NCBI GenBank assembly: GCA_964498075.1
Contig: CAZCGA010000063.1
Span: 1-34,310, forward strand
Origin: CAZCGA01 sp964498075
GTDB lineage: Bacteria; Desulfobacterota; Binatia; HRBIN30
Direction of reading: 5' to 3'
Length of the DNA stretch: 34,310 nucleotides
Shown one piece after another: positions 1-7,788 of this stretch (positions within the stretch are counted from its first letter, which is position 1; the number at the start of each line of letters is the position of its first letter). A program made the position numbers and the translations under genes. The notes beneath the pieces were generated by a model that saw only the letters and a list, made by a program, of their open reading frames with translations, ran no database searches and was not told the DNA's origin.

Positions 1-2
1 GC

Positions 3-512
3 AACTTCCGGCTCACTGAACGCATGTGGTGGAACCAGCCGCAGATGGCCAAGTCGTTGGAGCTGACCGACGAGCAACGCGCGCTCATGGACAAGCTGCT
101 GGCGAAATCTCAACAAGAGCAGCAGGCGGCGCAGCAAAAGCAAATAGACAAGCGGAAGGCGTTTCAAGAGTCACTCGCCCACGGCGACTGGGATTCGGCG
201 CGCCGCGCCGCTACCGAGATGCGCGACGGCGTGGCGACCGCGTACGCGACACAGAACACGTTGAAGATCGACGCGCTCACGATTCTGAACAAGGACCAAC
301 GGAAGACCTTCGTGTCGAAGTACAGTTACCTGCTACAACGTCCCTGGACGGTCGGCATGAGTGGTGGCTTTGGTATGGGAGGGGGACCCGGTATGGGCGC
401 CCAAGGCATGGGGCGACCCGGCATGGGGGGCCCGGGGATGGGAGGACAAGGCGCGGGCGCTCAACCCTGGTGGGGACGCCGCAGACCAGGCGAGAACCCG
501 CCCGTAAAGTGA
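3..512 (+). CDS. Spy/CpxP-like periplasmic protein, 5'-truncated by the window edge
   Basis: The frame is open to the left edge: codons before the ATG at 24 read N-F-R-L-T-E-R, so the true start is probably outside the window. The visible part has a Trp-Trp pair followed by an LTxxQ-type motif (LELTDEQRALMDKLL) and a Gln/Lys-rich helix. This is the layout of the Spy/CpxP family of periplasmic, all-helical envelope-stress proteins, which act as chaperones or sense misfolding and metals. From about position 355 the C-terminus turns into a low-complexity tail of Gly-Met steps (GMGGGPGMG and similar), ending in a Trp-Trp and basic segment. A Met-rich tail could bind soft metals such as copper or silver, but that is inference. 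It lies 38 bases upstream of mrp on the same strand. The family call is fairly secure; the ligand is unknown. Confidence 0.62.
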   Translation, partial: NFRLTERMWWNQPQMAKSLELTDEQRALMDKLLAKSQQEQQAAQQKQIDKRKAFQESLAHGDWDSARRAATEMRDGVATAYATQNTLKIDALTILNKDQRKTFVSKYSYLLQRPWTVGMSGGFGMGGGPGMGAQGMGRPGMGGPGMGGQGAGAQPWWGRRRPGENPPVK

Positions 513-550
513 GCTCGGCCGGGCGCGCGGCTGGATGACGGAGATAGGCA

Positions 551-1618
551 ATGGTGACGCCACAACAAGTCCTCGAGGTGCTGAAGACGGTCAAGTACCC
601 CGGGTTCACCCGCGACATCGTGTCGTTCGGGATGATCCGCGACATCGAAGTCAGCTCGACCGGGGTGAACGTGATCTTGGCCCCGACGACGGCGCGTGAG
701 GACGTCGTGCATCAGATCCGCGATGCGGTGACCGCCGCCGTGTCGCAGATGCCGGGGGTGTCGTCCGTGGCGGTGACGCTCGCGGCGCCGGAGCAGCCGC
801 AAACCCGTGTCCAGCGCGGGCCTGCCGGCATCCCGGGCATTGCACAGATCGTCGCCGTTGCCAGCGGCAAGGGCGGCGTCGGCAAGTCGACGGTCGCCGC
901 GAACCTCGCGTTGGCCCTGATCGAGCTCGGCTACCGTGTCGGCTTGATGGATGCCGACGTCTACGGCCCGAGCATTCCGCTGATGCTCGGTTTGCACGAG
1001 CGGCCGGAGTCCACCGACGAGAAGCGGATCATTCCGTTGGACCGCTTCGGCCTGAAGGTCATGTCGCTCGGCCTGTTCATCGATGACAAGACCCCGGTGA
1101 TCTGGCGCGGTCCAATGATCAACAAGCTGCTGACGCAGTTCCTGCGCGAGGTGGAGTGGGGCGAGCTGGATTATCTCGTCCTCGACTTGCCGCCGGGTAC
1201 GGGTGACGCGCAGCTGACCATCACGCAGCAGGTGCCGCTGGCCGGCGGCGTGATCGTGACGACGCCACAGGACGTGGCGCTCGAAGACGTCAAACGCGGC
1301 GTGAAGATGTTCCAGCAGGTCAATGCCCCGGTGCTCGGGGTTATCGAGAACATGAGCTACCACATCTGCAGCGGCTGCGGTCATCGCGCCGAGCCCTTCG
1401 GGCACGGTGGCGGCGCCGCCATGGCCCAGGAGTTCAACATCCCGTTCCTCGGCGAGATCCCGCTGGCGCGCGACATTCGCGAGGCGGGAGACACCGGCAA
1501 GCCGATTGTCGCCGCCGACCCGGAGCATCCGCAGAGTCAGGCGTTCCGTGCCATCGCGCAACGGGTCATCGACGAGATCGTCGCCCGTCCCGTCCAGGCG
1601 CTGCCGACGATTCACTAG
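551..1618 (+). CDS. mrp: Mrp/ApbC/NBP35 family P-loop ATPase, iron-sulfur cluster carrier
   Basis: This 355-aa protein has the usual two-part Mrp layout. An N-terminal MIP18/DUF59-like domain covers about residues 1-90. A deviant-Walker ParA/MinD-type NTPase domain follows, with GKGGVGKS at about residues 106-113. Further motifs are DADVYGPS, the DLPPGTGD stretch and a C-terminal CxxC (Cys273 and Cys276 in HICSGCGH), which in the family bridges a labile 4Fe-4S cluster at the dimer interface. The role is cytosolic transfer of Fe-S clusters to apo-proteins, with ATP hydrolysis. A GGAG lies a few bases before the ATG. It is followed 26 bases later by the CoA-transferase gene, so the two may be co-transcribed. 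All diagnostic residues are present. Confidence 0.95.
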   Translation: MVTPQQVLEVLKTVKYPGFTRDIVSFGMIRDIEVSSTGVNVILAPTTAREDVVHQIRDAVTAAVSQMPGVSSVAVTLAAPEQPQTRVQRGPAGIPGIAQIVAVASGKGGVGKSTVAANLALALIELGYRVGLMDADVYGPSIPLMLGLHERPESTDEKRIIPLDRFGLKVMSLGLFIDDKTPVIWRGPMINKLLTQFLREVEWGELDYLVLDLPPGTGDAQLTITQQVPLAGGVIVTTPQDVALEDVKRGVKMFQQVNAPVLGVIENMSYHICSGCGHRAEPFGHGGGAAMAQEFNIPFLGEIPLARDIREAGDTGKPIVAADPEHPQSQAFRAIAQRVIDEIVARPVQALPTIH

Positions 1619-1644
1619 CGCGAGCGAGGCGAGAGGTCGCAGCA

Positions 1645-2979
1645 ATGACGCGGCATGAGGCGGAGTCGCAGCGCAAGCGCGTGACCGCGGAAGCCGCTGC
1701 CGCCGTGGTGCAGTCGGGTAACTGGGTCGATTACGGGTTTGGCCTCGGACAGCCGGATCGGTTCGACGCGGCGCTGGCGGCACGCCGGCACGAGCTGCGC
1801 GACGTGAAGATCCGCGCCGCGCTCTCGCTGCACCCGCGCGCCGTCGTCGAGTGTGATCCCGAGGGCGAGCACTTCCAGTGGCTCAGCTGGCACTTCTCCG
1901 GTCTCGATCGCAAATGGCACGACGCCGGGCGCAGTAACTACGTGCCGATGAACTTCGGTGAAGCGCCCGACTACTACCGCCGCTTCATCGAGCGCGTCGA
2001 CGTGGCCTGCATCAAGACCTGCCCGATGGACGAGCACGGCTACTTCAACTTCAGCGGCGCGGTTTCCTACACCAAGGCCGTGACGGAGCGCGCCGCGACG
2101 CTGATCGTAGAGACCTGCCCGTCGATGCCCTACGTGTTCGGGGCTCAGGAAGCGGTGCACATCAACGAGGTCGATCACATCATCGAGGGAGACGCCGCGC
2201 CGCTCGCGGAGCTCGGCAACCCGCCGCCCTCCGCGGTTGACCACAAAGTGGCGACGCTGATCGCCGCAGAGGTAGAGGACGGTGCCTGTCTGCAGATCGG
2301 CATCGGCGGCATGCCCAACGCCGTCTGCGCGTTGCTGCGCGAGAGCGGCGTCCGCGATCTCGGGATTCACACCGAGATGATGGTCGACGGCATGATCGAC
2401 CTGTGGGAGGCCGGGAAGATCACCGGGGCGCGCAAGACGTTGAACCGCTACCAGATGGTCTTCACCTTCGCGCTCGGCTCGCGGCGGCAGTACGACTTCA
2501 TCCACCGCAACCCGCGCGCCCACAGTTACCCGGTGGACTACACCAACCTGCCGCAGAACATCATGCAGAACGACCGGGTGGTGTCGATCAACAACACGAC
2601 GCAGATCGACCTGCAAGGACAAGCGGCGTCGGAGTCCTCCGGGCATCGCCACATCAGCGGCACCGGCGGGCAGCTGCAGTTCGTGCGCGGCGCCTACGCC
2701 TCACGCGGCGGCAAGTCGTTCATGTGTCTCTCGTCCACCTACGAGAAGGACGGCCGGCGTAGCAGCCGTATCGTCTCCACGCTCACGCCCGGCAACATCG
2801 TCACCACGCCGCGCACCGACATCATGTACCTGGTCACCGAGTACGGCATGGTCAACCTGAAGGGGAAGTCGGTGGCCGAGCGCGCGCAGGCGTTGATCGG
2901 GCTGGCGCATCCGGATTTCCGCGAGCCGCTCGCCCGTGAAGCGCGCGAGTGCAACATCGTGCCCAAGGGATTCGTCTGA
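1645..2979 (+). CDS. Acetyl-CoA hydrolase/CoA-transferase family protein (4-hydroxybutyrate or butyrate CoA-transferase-like)
   Basis: At 444 aa this is the full length of the class I acetyl-CoA hydrolase/transferase family, which moves CoA between acyl groups through a glutamyl-CoA thioester. The N-terminal half carries the PMDEHGYFNFS stretch. The C-terminal half carries GIGGMPNAV and, in IHTEMMVDG, the expected catalytic glutamate at residue 244. The C-terminal part keeps the family's TEYGMVNLKGKS segment. The acyl substrate cannot be read from sequence; acetate, butyrate, 4-hydroxybutyrate or propionate are all possible. The start is supported by an AGAGG about eight bases before the ATG. 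It sits between mrp and selD on the same strand with short gaps. Confidence 0.88.
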   Translation: MTRHEAESQRKRVTAEAAAAVVQSGNWVDYGFGLGQPDRFDAALAARRHELRDVKIRAALSLHPRAVVECDPEGEHFQWLSWHFSGLDRKWHDAGRSNYVPMNFGEAPDYYRRFIERVDVACIKTCPMDEHGYFNFSGAVSYTKAVTERAATLIVETCPSMPYVFGAQEAVHINEVDHIIEGDAAPLAELGNPPPSAVDHKVATLIAAEVEDGACLQIGIGGMPNAVCALLRESGVRDLGIHTEMMVDGMIDLWEAGKITGARKTLNRYQMVFTFALGSRRQYDFIHRNPRAHSYPVDYTNLPQNIMQNDRVVSINNTTQIDLQGQAASESSGHRHISGTGGQLQFVRGAYASRGGKSFMCLSSTYEKDGRRSSRIVSTLTPGNIVTTPRTDIMYLVTEYGMVNLKGKSVAERAQALIGLAHPDFREPLAREARECNIVPKGFV

Positions 2980-3011
2980 CGGTTTGGAATCGGCGGTTGC
3001 CCTTCTTGATG

Positions 3012-4064
3012 ATGAGTGAACGCGAGCGCATACGGCTCACCTCGTTCAGCCACGGCGCTGGTTGAGCCTGCAAAATCGGGCCAAAGGATCTCGGTGAGAT
3101 CCTGCGTAAGCTGCCGGCCGGCAGCGACCCGAACTTGCTGGTCGGGATGGAGACGTCCGACGACGCCGGAGTGTATCGATTGACCGCGGACCTCGCGCTG
3201 GTGCAGACGATCGACTACATCACGCCGCTGGTCGACGATCCGTATCAGTTCGGTCAGATCGCAGCGACCAACTCGATCAGCGACGTCTACGCGATGGGCG
3301 GGCGGCCGCTGCTGGCGCTCAACGTCGTCGCCTTTCCGACCGATGCGTTGCCGATGGCGGTGTTGGGCGAGATCCTGCGTGGCGGCGCTGACAAGGCGGC
3401 GGAGGCGGGGGTGCGCATCATCGGCGGCCACAGCATCGACGACAAGGAGCCCAAGTACGGCCTGGCGGTGACCGGCCTCGTCCATCCGGACAGGATCTTG
3501 CGCAACTCGACGGCCCGTCCCGGTGATCGGCTGATCCTCACCAAGCCGTTGGGCATGGGCATCGTCTCCACCGCGATCAAGCGCGACGTGGCGAGCGCTG
3601 ACCTCATCGCGCGCGCCGTGCGCCTCATGACGACGCTGAACCGGGAGGCGGGAGAGGCTGCCGTCGCCGTCGGCGTCGACGCGTGCACGGACGTCACCGG
3701 CTTCGGCCTGCTCGGCCATTTGCACGAGATGACGGCGGGAAGCGGCGTGGGTGCGCGCCTATCGTTCCACGATGTCCCGGTGCTCGACGGCGTGATCGAG
3801 CTAGCGCGCCAAGGCGTCGTGCCCGGCGGCAGCAAGCGCAATTTCGCCTTCGTAGAAGAGTTCGTCACCTTCGATGCAACGCTCGACCCAGTGCAGCGCC
3901 TGGTACTGGCGGACGCGCAGACCTCCGGCGGTCTGCTCCTCGCCGTGGCCCCAGACCGCGCCGCCGCGCTCGCCTGCGCGCTACGCGAGCGCAACGTCCC
4001 CGTGGTCGCCGAGATCGGGGAGATCACCGTGGATGCCTCGGGACGAATTCAGGTCGACCCGTAG
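3012..4064 (+). CDS. selD: Selenide, water dikinase (SelD), itself a selenoprotein with an in-frame UGA
   Basis: SelD makes selenophosphate from selenide and ATP for selenocysteine-tRNA and selenouridine synthesis. Reading from ATG 3012 gives MSERERIRLTSFSHGAG, then TGA at 3063-3065, then ACKIGPKDL and an uninterrupted frame to 4064. The TGA falls exactly where E. coli SelD has Cys17 (SHGAGCGCK) and where many SelD proteins have selenocysteine; the essential Lys follows at residue 21. Further family marks are NLLVGMETSDDAGVYRL, GGHSIDDKEPKYGLAVTG, TDVTGFGLLGH, a glycine-rich GGSKRNF and QTSGGLLLAV. Total length is 350 aa including Sec18, normal for the family. A gene call that treats TGA as stop would begin at the TTG at 3135 and lose the catalytic N-terminus. 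ATG 3009 is an alternative start. The 3' end overlaps the convergent membrane-protein gene by 41 bases. Confidence 0.93.
3063..3102 (+). promoter_or_regulatory. UGA(Sec) codon and bacterial SECIS-like hairpin in selD
   Basis: The UGA at 3063-3065 is followed by a perfect 7-bp stem, GGATCTC (3086-3092) with GAGATCC (3096-3102), closing a GGT loop at 3093-3095. The loop lies 27 bases after the UGA and begins with G. This fits the usual bacterial SECIS pattern: an apical loop about 16-37 bases downstream with a G among its first two bases, recognised by SelB. The hairpin lies inside coding sequence, as is normal in bacteria. Confidence 0.82.
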
Positions 4065-5364
4065 CGTCGCGCTCGAGGTTCCGGTTCCGCCGCTTCAGCC
4101 ACACGAGCAGCACGGCGCCCAACAGCAGGTACTGCGCGAGCGAAATCGTCGCGACGAGGCGTGAACCGCCGAGGGCAGCCAAGTCTTGATACGGCGCCGC
4201 CGAGCTTGGCGGTGTCAGGATCGGCAGCCACCGCGCGTACTGCGTCGGGTAATCCGGCGTCGTCCAAAATACTCTCTGGGACACCGCCTGGCCGGTGGCC
4301 AGCACCGCGAGGAGAAAGGGCGAAGACAGCAACAGGCCGGCGTGTCGTTCCAGCGCTCGTCCCACAAGCACGTAGACGATCGGCATCGACCAGTACAAGA
4401 AGCGCTCGGTGTTGAAGCCTCCAATCCAACCGGCCACGCTCAGAGCAACGAGACAGACCAGTTGGTCTTGGTGGTTGCGCAAGAAGGCCCCGCTCGCGCG
4501 CCAGTGGTAGACCGGCAGCACCAGAACGGGCCCGAAGGCGATCAACCAGGCATGAACGTAGGCCAGCAAGGGCTTGTCGTGGGCCCACCCGACTGCCGTT
4601 CTCGTAAACGAGTAGTCATTGGTTGGCACGGTAGTCCAATGGGTCACGGCGATGCCGAGGACGCCCGCGACGAGGGGGATGAACAATGAGGGGTGGAGCC
4701 TTCCGAGAGACGTGCGTACGTGAAGCGCGATCGGGTTGTGCACGAACGGCAGCGCGAGCGCGACGACGATGGCGACCTCGCGGTTGATGACTCCGAGCAA
4801 CGCGATGACCGTCGCCGCTCCGATGGCCGCGGCGCTCGGCGCGACCTTCACCTTCTCCATCGCGATGAGGCCCGCGAGGATCGCCACGTAGTGCCACGGA
4901 TCGGTCAGCGCCGGATAGAAGTACACATGCCGCACCGGCGCATGCCACTGGGTCAGGAACAGCAGGACAAGGAGGGCCCGAACCTCCCATGAGTCGAGGT
5001 GGAGGCGCAACCAGAGGACCAGGAGGATCGTGGCGCACGCGCCGGCCGCGATGTTGACGACCTTGAAGCTGAGTAACAGGTCGTCCTTGAAGGCCAGCGA
5101 CGCCATGAGGGGCGTTCCGATGCGGTAGACGAAGGGCGCCGGCGCCTGCAAGGTCTCGCCGTGCCCGAGCTCCTCCGCCATGCGGTAGTAGAGGACGCCA
5201 TCCATCCCTTTGCCGTCGCCGTTCGAAATTCGTTGCTGTGTGATGCCGCTGACGAAACTCACGGCGAGAAATGCGACGGCCGCGACGACGATCTCGAGGT
5301 GACGCGGCGCGAACGCTCGAGCTCTATGCCGTGAGCCCGAACGACTTGGCGGCGAGTGCGGCAA
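4024..5364 (-). CDS. Polytopic membrane protein, GT-C glycosyltransferase-like, function unknown
   Basis: This 446-aa protein has a short basic N-terminus, a first membrane segment (EIVVAAVAFLAVSFVSG) and about nine or ten more hydrophobic segments. A periplasmic-looking loop (GDGKGMDGVLYYRMAEEL) follows helix 1. Acidic residues and a D-P-W-H motif (ALTDPWHYVAILAGL) in early loops recall GT-C fold enzymes and related bacterial membrane proteins that use lipid-linked sugars, but no diagnostic motif proves this. The only start before the first membrane segment is a TTG at 5362-5364. It lies inside the 3' end of lhgO (41-base overlap), suggesting coupled translation. The 3' end overlaps selD by 41 bases on the opposite strand. 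The protein is certainly real and membrane-bound; its activity is open. Confidence 0.72.
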   Translation of the reverse strand: MPHSPPSRSGSRHRARAFAPRHLEIVVAAVAFLAVSFVSGITQQRISNGDGKGMDGVLYYRMAEELGHGETLQAPAPFVYRIGTPLMASLAFKDDLLLSFKVVNIAAGACATILLVLWLRLHLDSWEVRALLVLLFLTQWHAPVRHVYFYPALTDPWHYVAILAGLIAMEKVKVAPSAAAIGAATVIALLGVINREVAIVVALALPFVHNPIALHVRTSLGRLHPSLFIPLVAGVLGIAVTHWTTVPTNDYSFTRTAVGWAHDKPLLAYVHAWLIAFGPVLVLPVYHWRASGAFLRNHQDQLVCLVALSVAGWIGGFNTERFLYWSMPIVYVLVGRALERHAGLLLSSPFLLAVLATGQAVSQRVFWTTPDYPTQYARWLPILTPPSSAAPYQDLAALGGSRLVATISLAQYLLLGAVLLVWLKRRNRNLERDATGRPEFVPRHPR

Positions 5365-6535
5365 TGTGCTTGCCTATCGCGAGCGACGCCGTGGCAGCGG
5401 GGGACGGGGCGTTCAGGACGTGCACGGCGTTGGGCGTCTCGGTGATCTTGAAGTCGTCGACCAGCGCGCCGTCGGGGCTGACGGCCTGCGCGCGTACGCC
5501 GGCGCCGCCCGGCGCCAGGTCGCGCTCTTCGATCGCGGGGACGAGCTTCTGCAACGCCTGCACGAAAGCGCGCTTGCTGAACGACCGATAGAACTCGTAG
5601 GCTCCCGTGCGCCAGTACTTCGCGCTCATCGCCCAGAAGCCGCGGTACGCCAGCGTGCGCAGCGTCTCGAGCAGGTGCACGTCGCGCATGCGGTAGCCTT
5701 CGCGCGCAAATGCCAGCACCGCATTCGGGCCGGCCTCCACGTCACCTTGGATCCGCTTGGTGAAGTGGACGCCGAGGAAGGGGAACTCGGGGTCGGGCAC
5801 CGGATAGATGAGGCCGCGGATCAGCTGCCGCTCGGGCCGCACGGTGTAGTACTCGCCCCGGAAGGGGATGATCCGAACGTCGGGATCAACACCCATCAAG
5901 CCCGCGACGGTGTCGGAGTAGAGGCCGGCGCAGTTGATCAGGTTGCGGGCGACGACCGTGCCGCGAGTGGTCTCCAGGTGCAGCGAACCGGCGCGGGTGA
6001 TCGCCTGCACTTGCGTTCCGGTCCGAATCTGCACGCCGTTGCGCTCCAGGATGTTCGCCATCGCCCGCGCGACCGCCGTGTAGTCGACGATCGCGGTGTT
6101 GGGGGAGTGCAGCCCACGGACGGCGCGCGCCTGCGGCTCCAGCTCGCGCAGCTGCTCCGGCTCCATCATCACCAGTCCCTCGACGCCGTTGGCCGTGCCG
6201 CGCTCGTGCAAGGTGACGAGGCGCGGCAGCTCGTCGGCGCTCGTGGCCACGATGAGCTTGCCGCAGTTTTCATACACAACGCCGTTGGCCTCGCAGAAGG
6301 CTTTCATGAGCCGCACGCCTTCGACACACAGCTTCGCCTTGTACGAGCCCGGCTTGTAGTAGATCCCGGCGTGGATGACGCCGCTGTTGTGGCCCGTCTG
6401 GTGGCCGGCGACGTGCGCCTCCTTCTCGAGGATGACGATGGCGCAGCGCGGAAGGCGTTCCGTCAGCGCCAGCGCGGTTGCGAGCCCGACGATCCCGCCC
6501 CCGACGATGGCAACTTCATGCTGCGGCGCACTCAT
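5324..6535 (-). CDS. lhgO: L-2-hydroxyglutarate oxidase (LhgO), FAD-dependent
   Basis: This 403-aa DAO-type flavoprotein oxidises L-2-hydroxyglutarate to 2-oxoglutarate and in E. coli passes electrons to the membrane quinone pool. The N-terminus carries the dinucleotide-binding GGGIVGLATALAL and then the acidic ILEKE. The LhgO signatures GHNSGVIHAGIYYKPGS and IYPVPDPEFPFLGVHFT are both clear, and the C-terminal FAD-binding segment APSPAATASLAIG is intact. Length matches the family. The start ATG 6535 directly precedes MSAPQHEVAIVGGG; the ribosome-binding site is weak. It is transcribed away from the Cys-rich gene and leads into the overlapping membrane-protein gene. No truncation is seen. Confidence 0.92.
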   Translation of the reverse strand: MSAPQHEVAIVGGGIVGLATALALTERLPRCAIVILEKEAHVAGHQTGHNSGVIHAGIYYKPGSYKAKLCVEGVRLMKAFCEANGVVYENCGKLIVATSADELPRLVTLHERGTANGVEGLVMMEPEQLRELEPQARAVRGLHSPNTAIVDYTAVARAMANILERNGVQIRTGTQVQAITRAGSLHLETTRGTVVARNLINCAGLYSDTVAGLMGVDPDVRIIPFRGEYYTVRPERQLIRGLIYPVPDPEFPFLGVHFTKRIQGDVEAGPNAVLAFAREGYRMRDVHLLETLRTLAYRGFWAMSAKYWRTGAYEFYRSFSKRAFVQALQKLVPAIEERDLAPGGAGVRAQAVSPDGALVDDFKITETPNAVHVLNAPSPAATASLAIGKHIAALAAKSFGLTA

Positions 6536-6634
6536 AGGGCTTAGGCTGCTAGCGCCCCGTCCCGGCGTCTGTCAACCCCGGCCTGCGCACCTGTCGTGGC
6601 GCACCCTGGCCGGTCGCCAGCGGACAGATTGAGA

Positions 6635-6664
6635 TTGACTTACGCGTTGGCGCGACGATAGATT
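6635..6664 (+). promoter_or_regulatory. Putative sigma70-type promoter for the Cys-rich secreted protein
   Basis: TTGACT at 6635-6640 matches the -35 consensus at five of six positions. TAGATT at 6659-6664 matches the -10 at four of six, with an 18-base spacer. It lies 27 bases before the start codon of the gene at 6692, which also has GGAGGA at 6680-6685. The intergenic region to lhgO is divergent, so a promoter is expected here. Confidence 0.5.
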
Positions 6665-6691
6665 TTCACGAGCCTGCTTGGAGGACAAGGA

Positions 6692-7768
6692 ATGCGGTTG
6701 TGGCTTCTTTCGGTGTCGCTCGCCCTGTGCCTTGCCGTCGCACTGGTCACCCCGGTCGGCGCGCAGACGGAGCCAGGTTGCTGTGAGTTCTCGACGCGGG
6801 TCGCGCACGGATTCGCGGAGCACTGCGGTGACATGACCCGATCCGAGTGCAGGTTGATGAGGTCTTCGAGCGTCTTCTTCAGTGGCAGCACGTGTGACTC
6901 CGAGACCAACCGCTGCGTGCTGAGCCTGCCGCCGCGGACCGCAACCCGTACGTCGATTCCGGCCAACACCCCGACGCCCACGCAGACCCCTACACCCAGG
7001 GCGACCGCAACTGCGACGCCACCGCCCACGGGCACGGCGACGATCTCCAGAGGCTGCTGCCAACTGAGCAACAGCAGCCGCTTGGCCCGCCCGATCTGCG
7101 GCAACGACATCACCGAGGCCAGCTGCCTGAACGACTTCCAGGGTGCGCCGACGTTCTGCGCCGACTGCGTGTGCTCCTCGCATCCCGGCTCGGGGTTCGA
7201 GTTCGGTTCCGGAGTGTGTGTGCGTCTTACGCCAACGCCGACGCGCGCCCCCACGTCAACCGTCACGCCACCGGGCCGGCGCGGCTGCTGCCAATTGGCC
7301 AACTTGCGGCATGTGGGCCATGTGGTGTGTGGCAACGACATCGCCGAGGTCAGTTGCCTGAACGACTTCGCCGGCGACGCCGCCTTCTGCGCCGATTGCG
7401 CGTGCAGCTCGCATCCCGGCTCGGGGTTCGAGCTCAGTCTTGGGGCGTGTGTGCCGCCTACGGCGACTCCGACGACGACCCCGACGTTTACGCCGACCAG
7501 TACAGCGACACCATCGCCGCTACCGCCGCGCGGCTGTTGCCAACTGAACAACCCCAGCGCGTTCGGTCACGCCGTCTGCGGCAACCAGATCGAGGAAGTG
7601 ACCTGTCTCAACGACTTCGAGGCGCTGCCAACCTTCTGCGTGAGCTGCGCTTGTTCCTCGCATTCCGGTTCGGGGTTCACCTTCGACCCGGGCAGATGTC
7701 TGAGGCTCCGCCACGCGCGCAGCCCGCACAGTCCACACAGTCCACACCGGCCGGGCCCGACGCATTAG
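6692..7768 (+). CDS. Secreted Cys-rich repeat protein with Thr/Pro linkers, function unknown
   Basis: This 358-aa protein begins with a clear signal peptide (MRLWLLSVSLALCLAVALV, cleavage probably after Ala24). The mature part has four Cys-rich modules. Module 1 (residues 29-76) is divergent with six Cys. Modules 2-4 (121-176, 198-253, 281-336) are near-identical 56-residue units with eight Cys at fixed spacing: GCCQL, CGN-I-E, CLNDF, FCxxCxC, SSHxGSGF and a final Cys. Linkers are rich in Thr and Pro (TPTPTQTPTP and similar), the type often seen between domains of secreted proteins. The C-terminus ends in SPH repeats. The even Cys count suggests disulfide-bonded extracellular mini-domains; metal binding is an alternative. 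A strong GGAGGA precedes the ATG by six bases. I do not recognise the module as a named family. Confidence 0.82.
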   Translation: MRLWLLSVSLALCLAVALVTPVGAQTEPGCCEFSTRVAHGFAEHCGDMTRSECRLMRSSSVFFSGSTCDSETNRCVLSLPPRTATRTSIPANTPTPTQTPTPRATATATPPPTGTATISRGCCQLSNSSRLARPICGNDITEASCLNDFQGAPTFCADCVCSSHPGSGFEFGSGVCVRLTPTPTRAPTSTVTPPGRRGCCQLANLRHVGHVVCGNDIAEVSCLNDFAGDAAFCADCACSSHPGSGFELSLGACVPPTATPTTTPTFTPTSTATPSPLPPRGCCQLNNPSAFGHAVCGNQIEEVTCLNDFEALPTFCVSCACSSHSGSGFTFDPGRCLRLRHARSPHSPHSPHRPGPTH

Positions 7769-7788
7769 GCTTGTTCCGGCGTTGTCGA

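Noticed and set aside
461..1783. 440-codon minus-strand frame opposite mrp
   Set aside because: It covers a clear Mrp gene and has a composition typical of GC shadow frames.
1615..2652. 345-codon minus-strand frame opposite the CoA-transferase gene
   Set aside because: Shadow of a well-supported gene; no domain and no ribosome-binding site.
5366..6544. 392-codon plus-strand frame opposite lhgO
   Set aside because: Arg/Gly/Val/Asp-rich with no motif; lhgO explains the coding signal.
6950..7520. Thr/Pro-coding repeats considered as a CRISPR or tandem-repeat array
   Set aside because: The repetition follows protein modules and linkers in one frame, with no constant-length repeat and spacer pattern.
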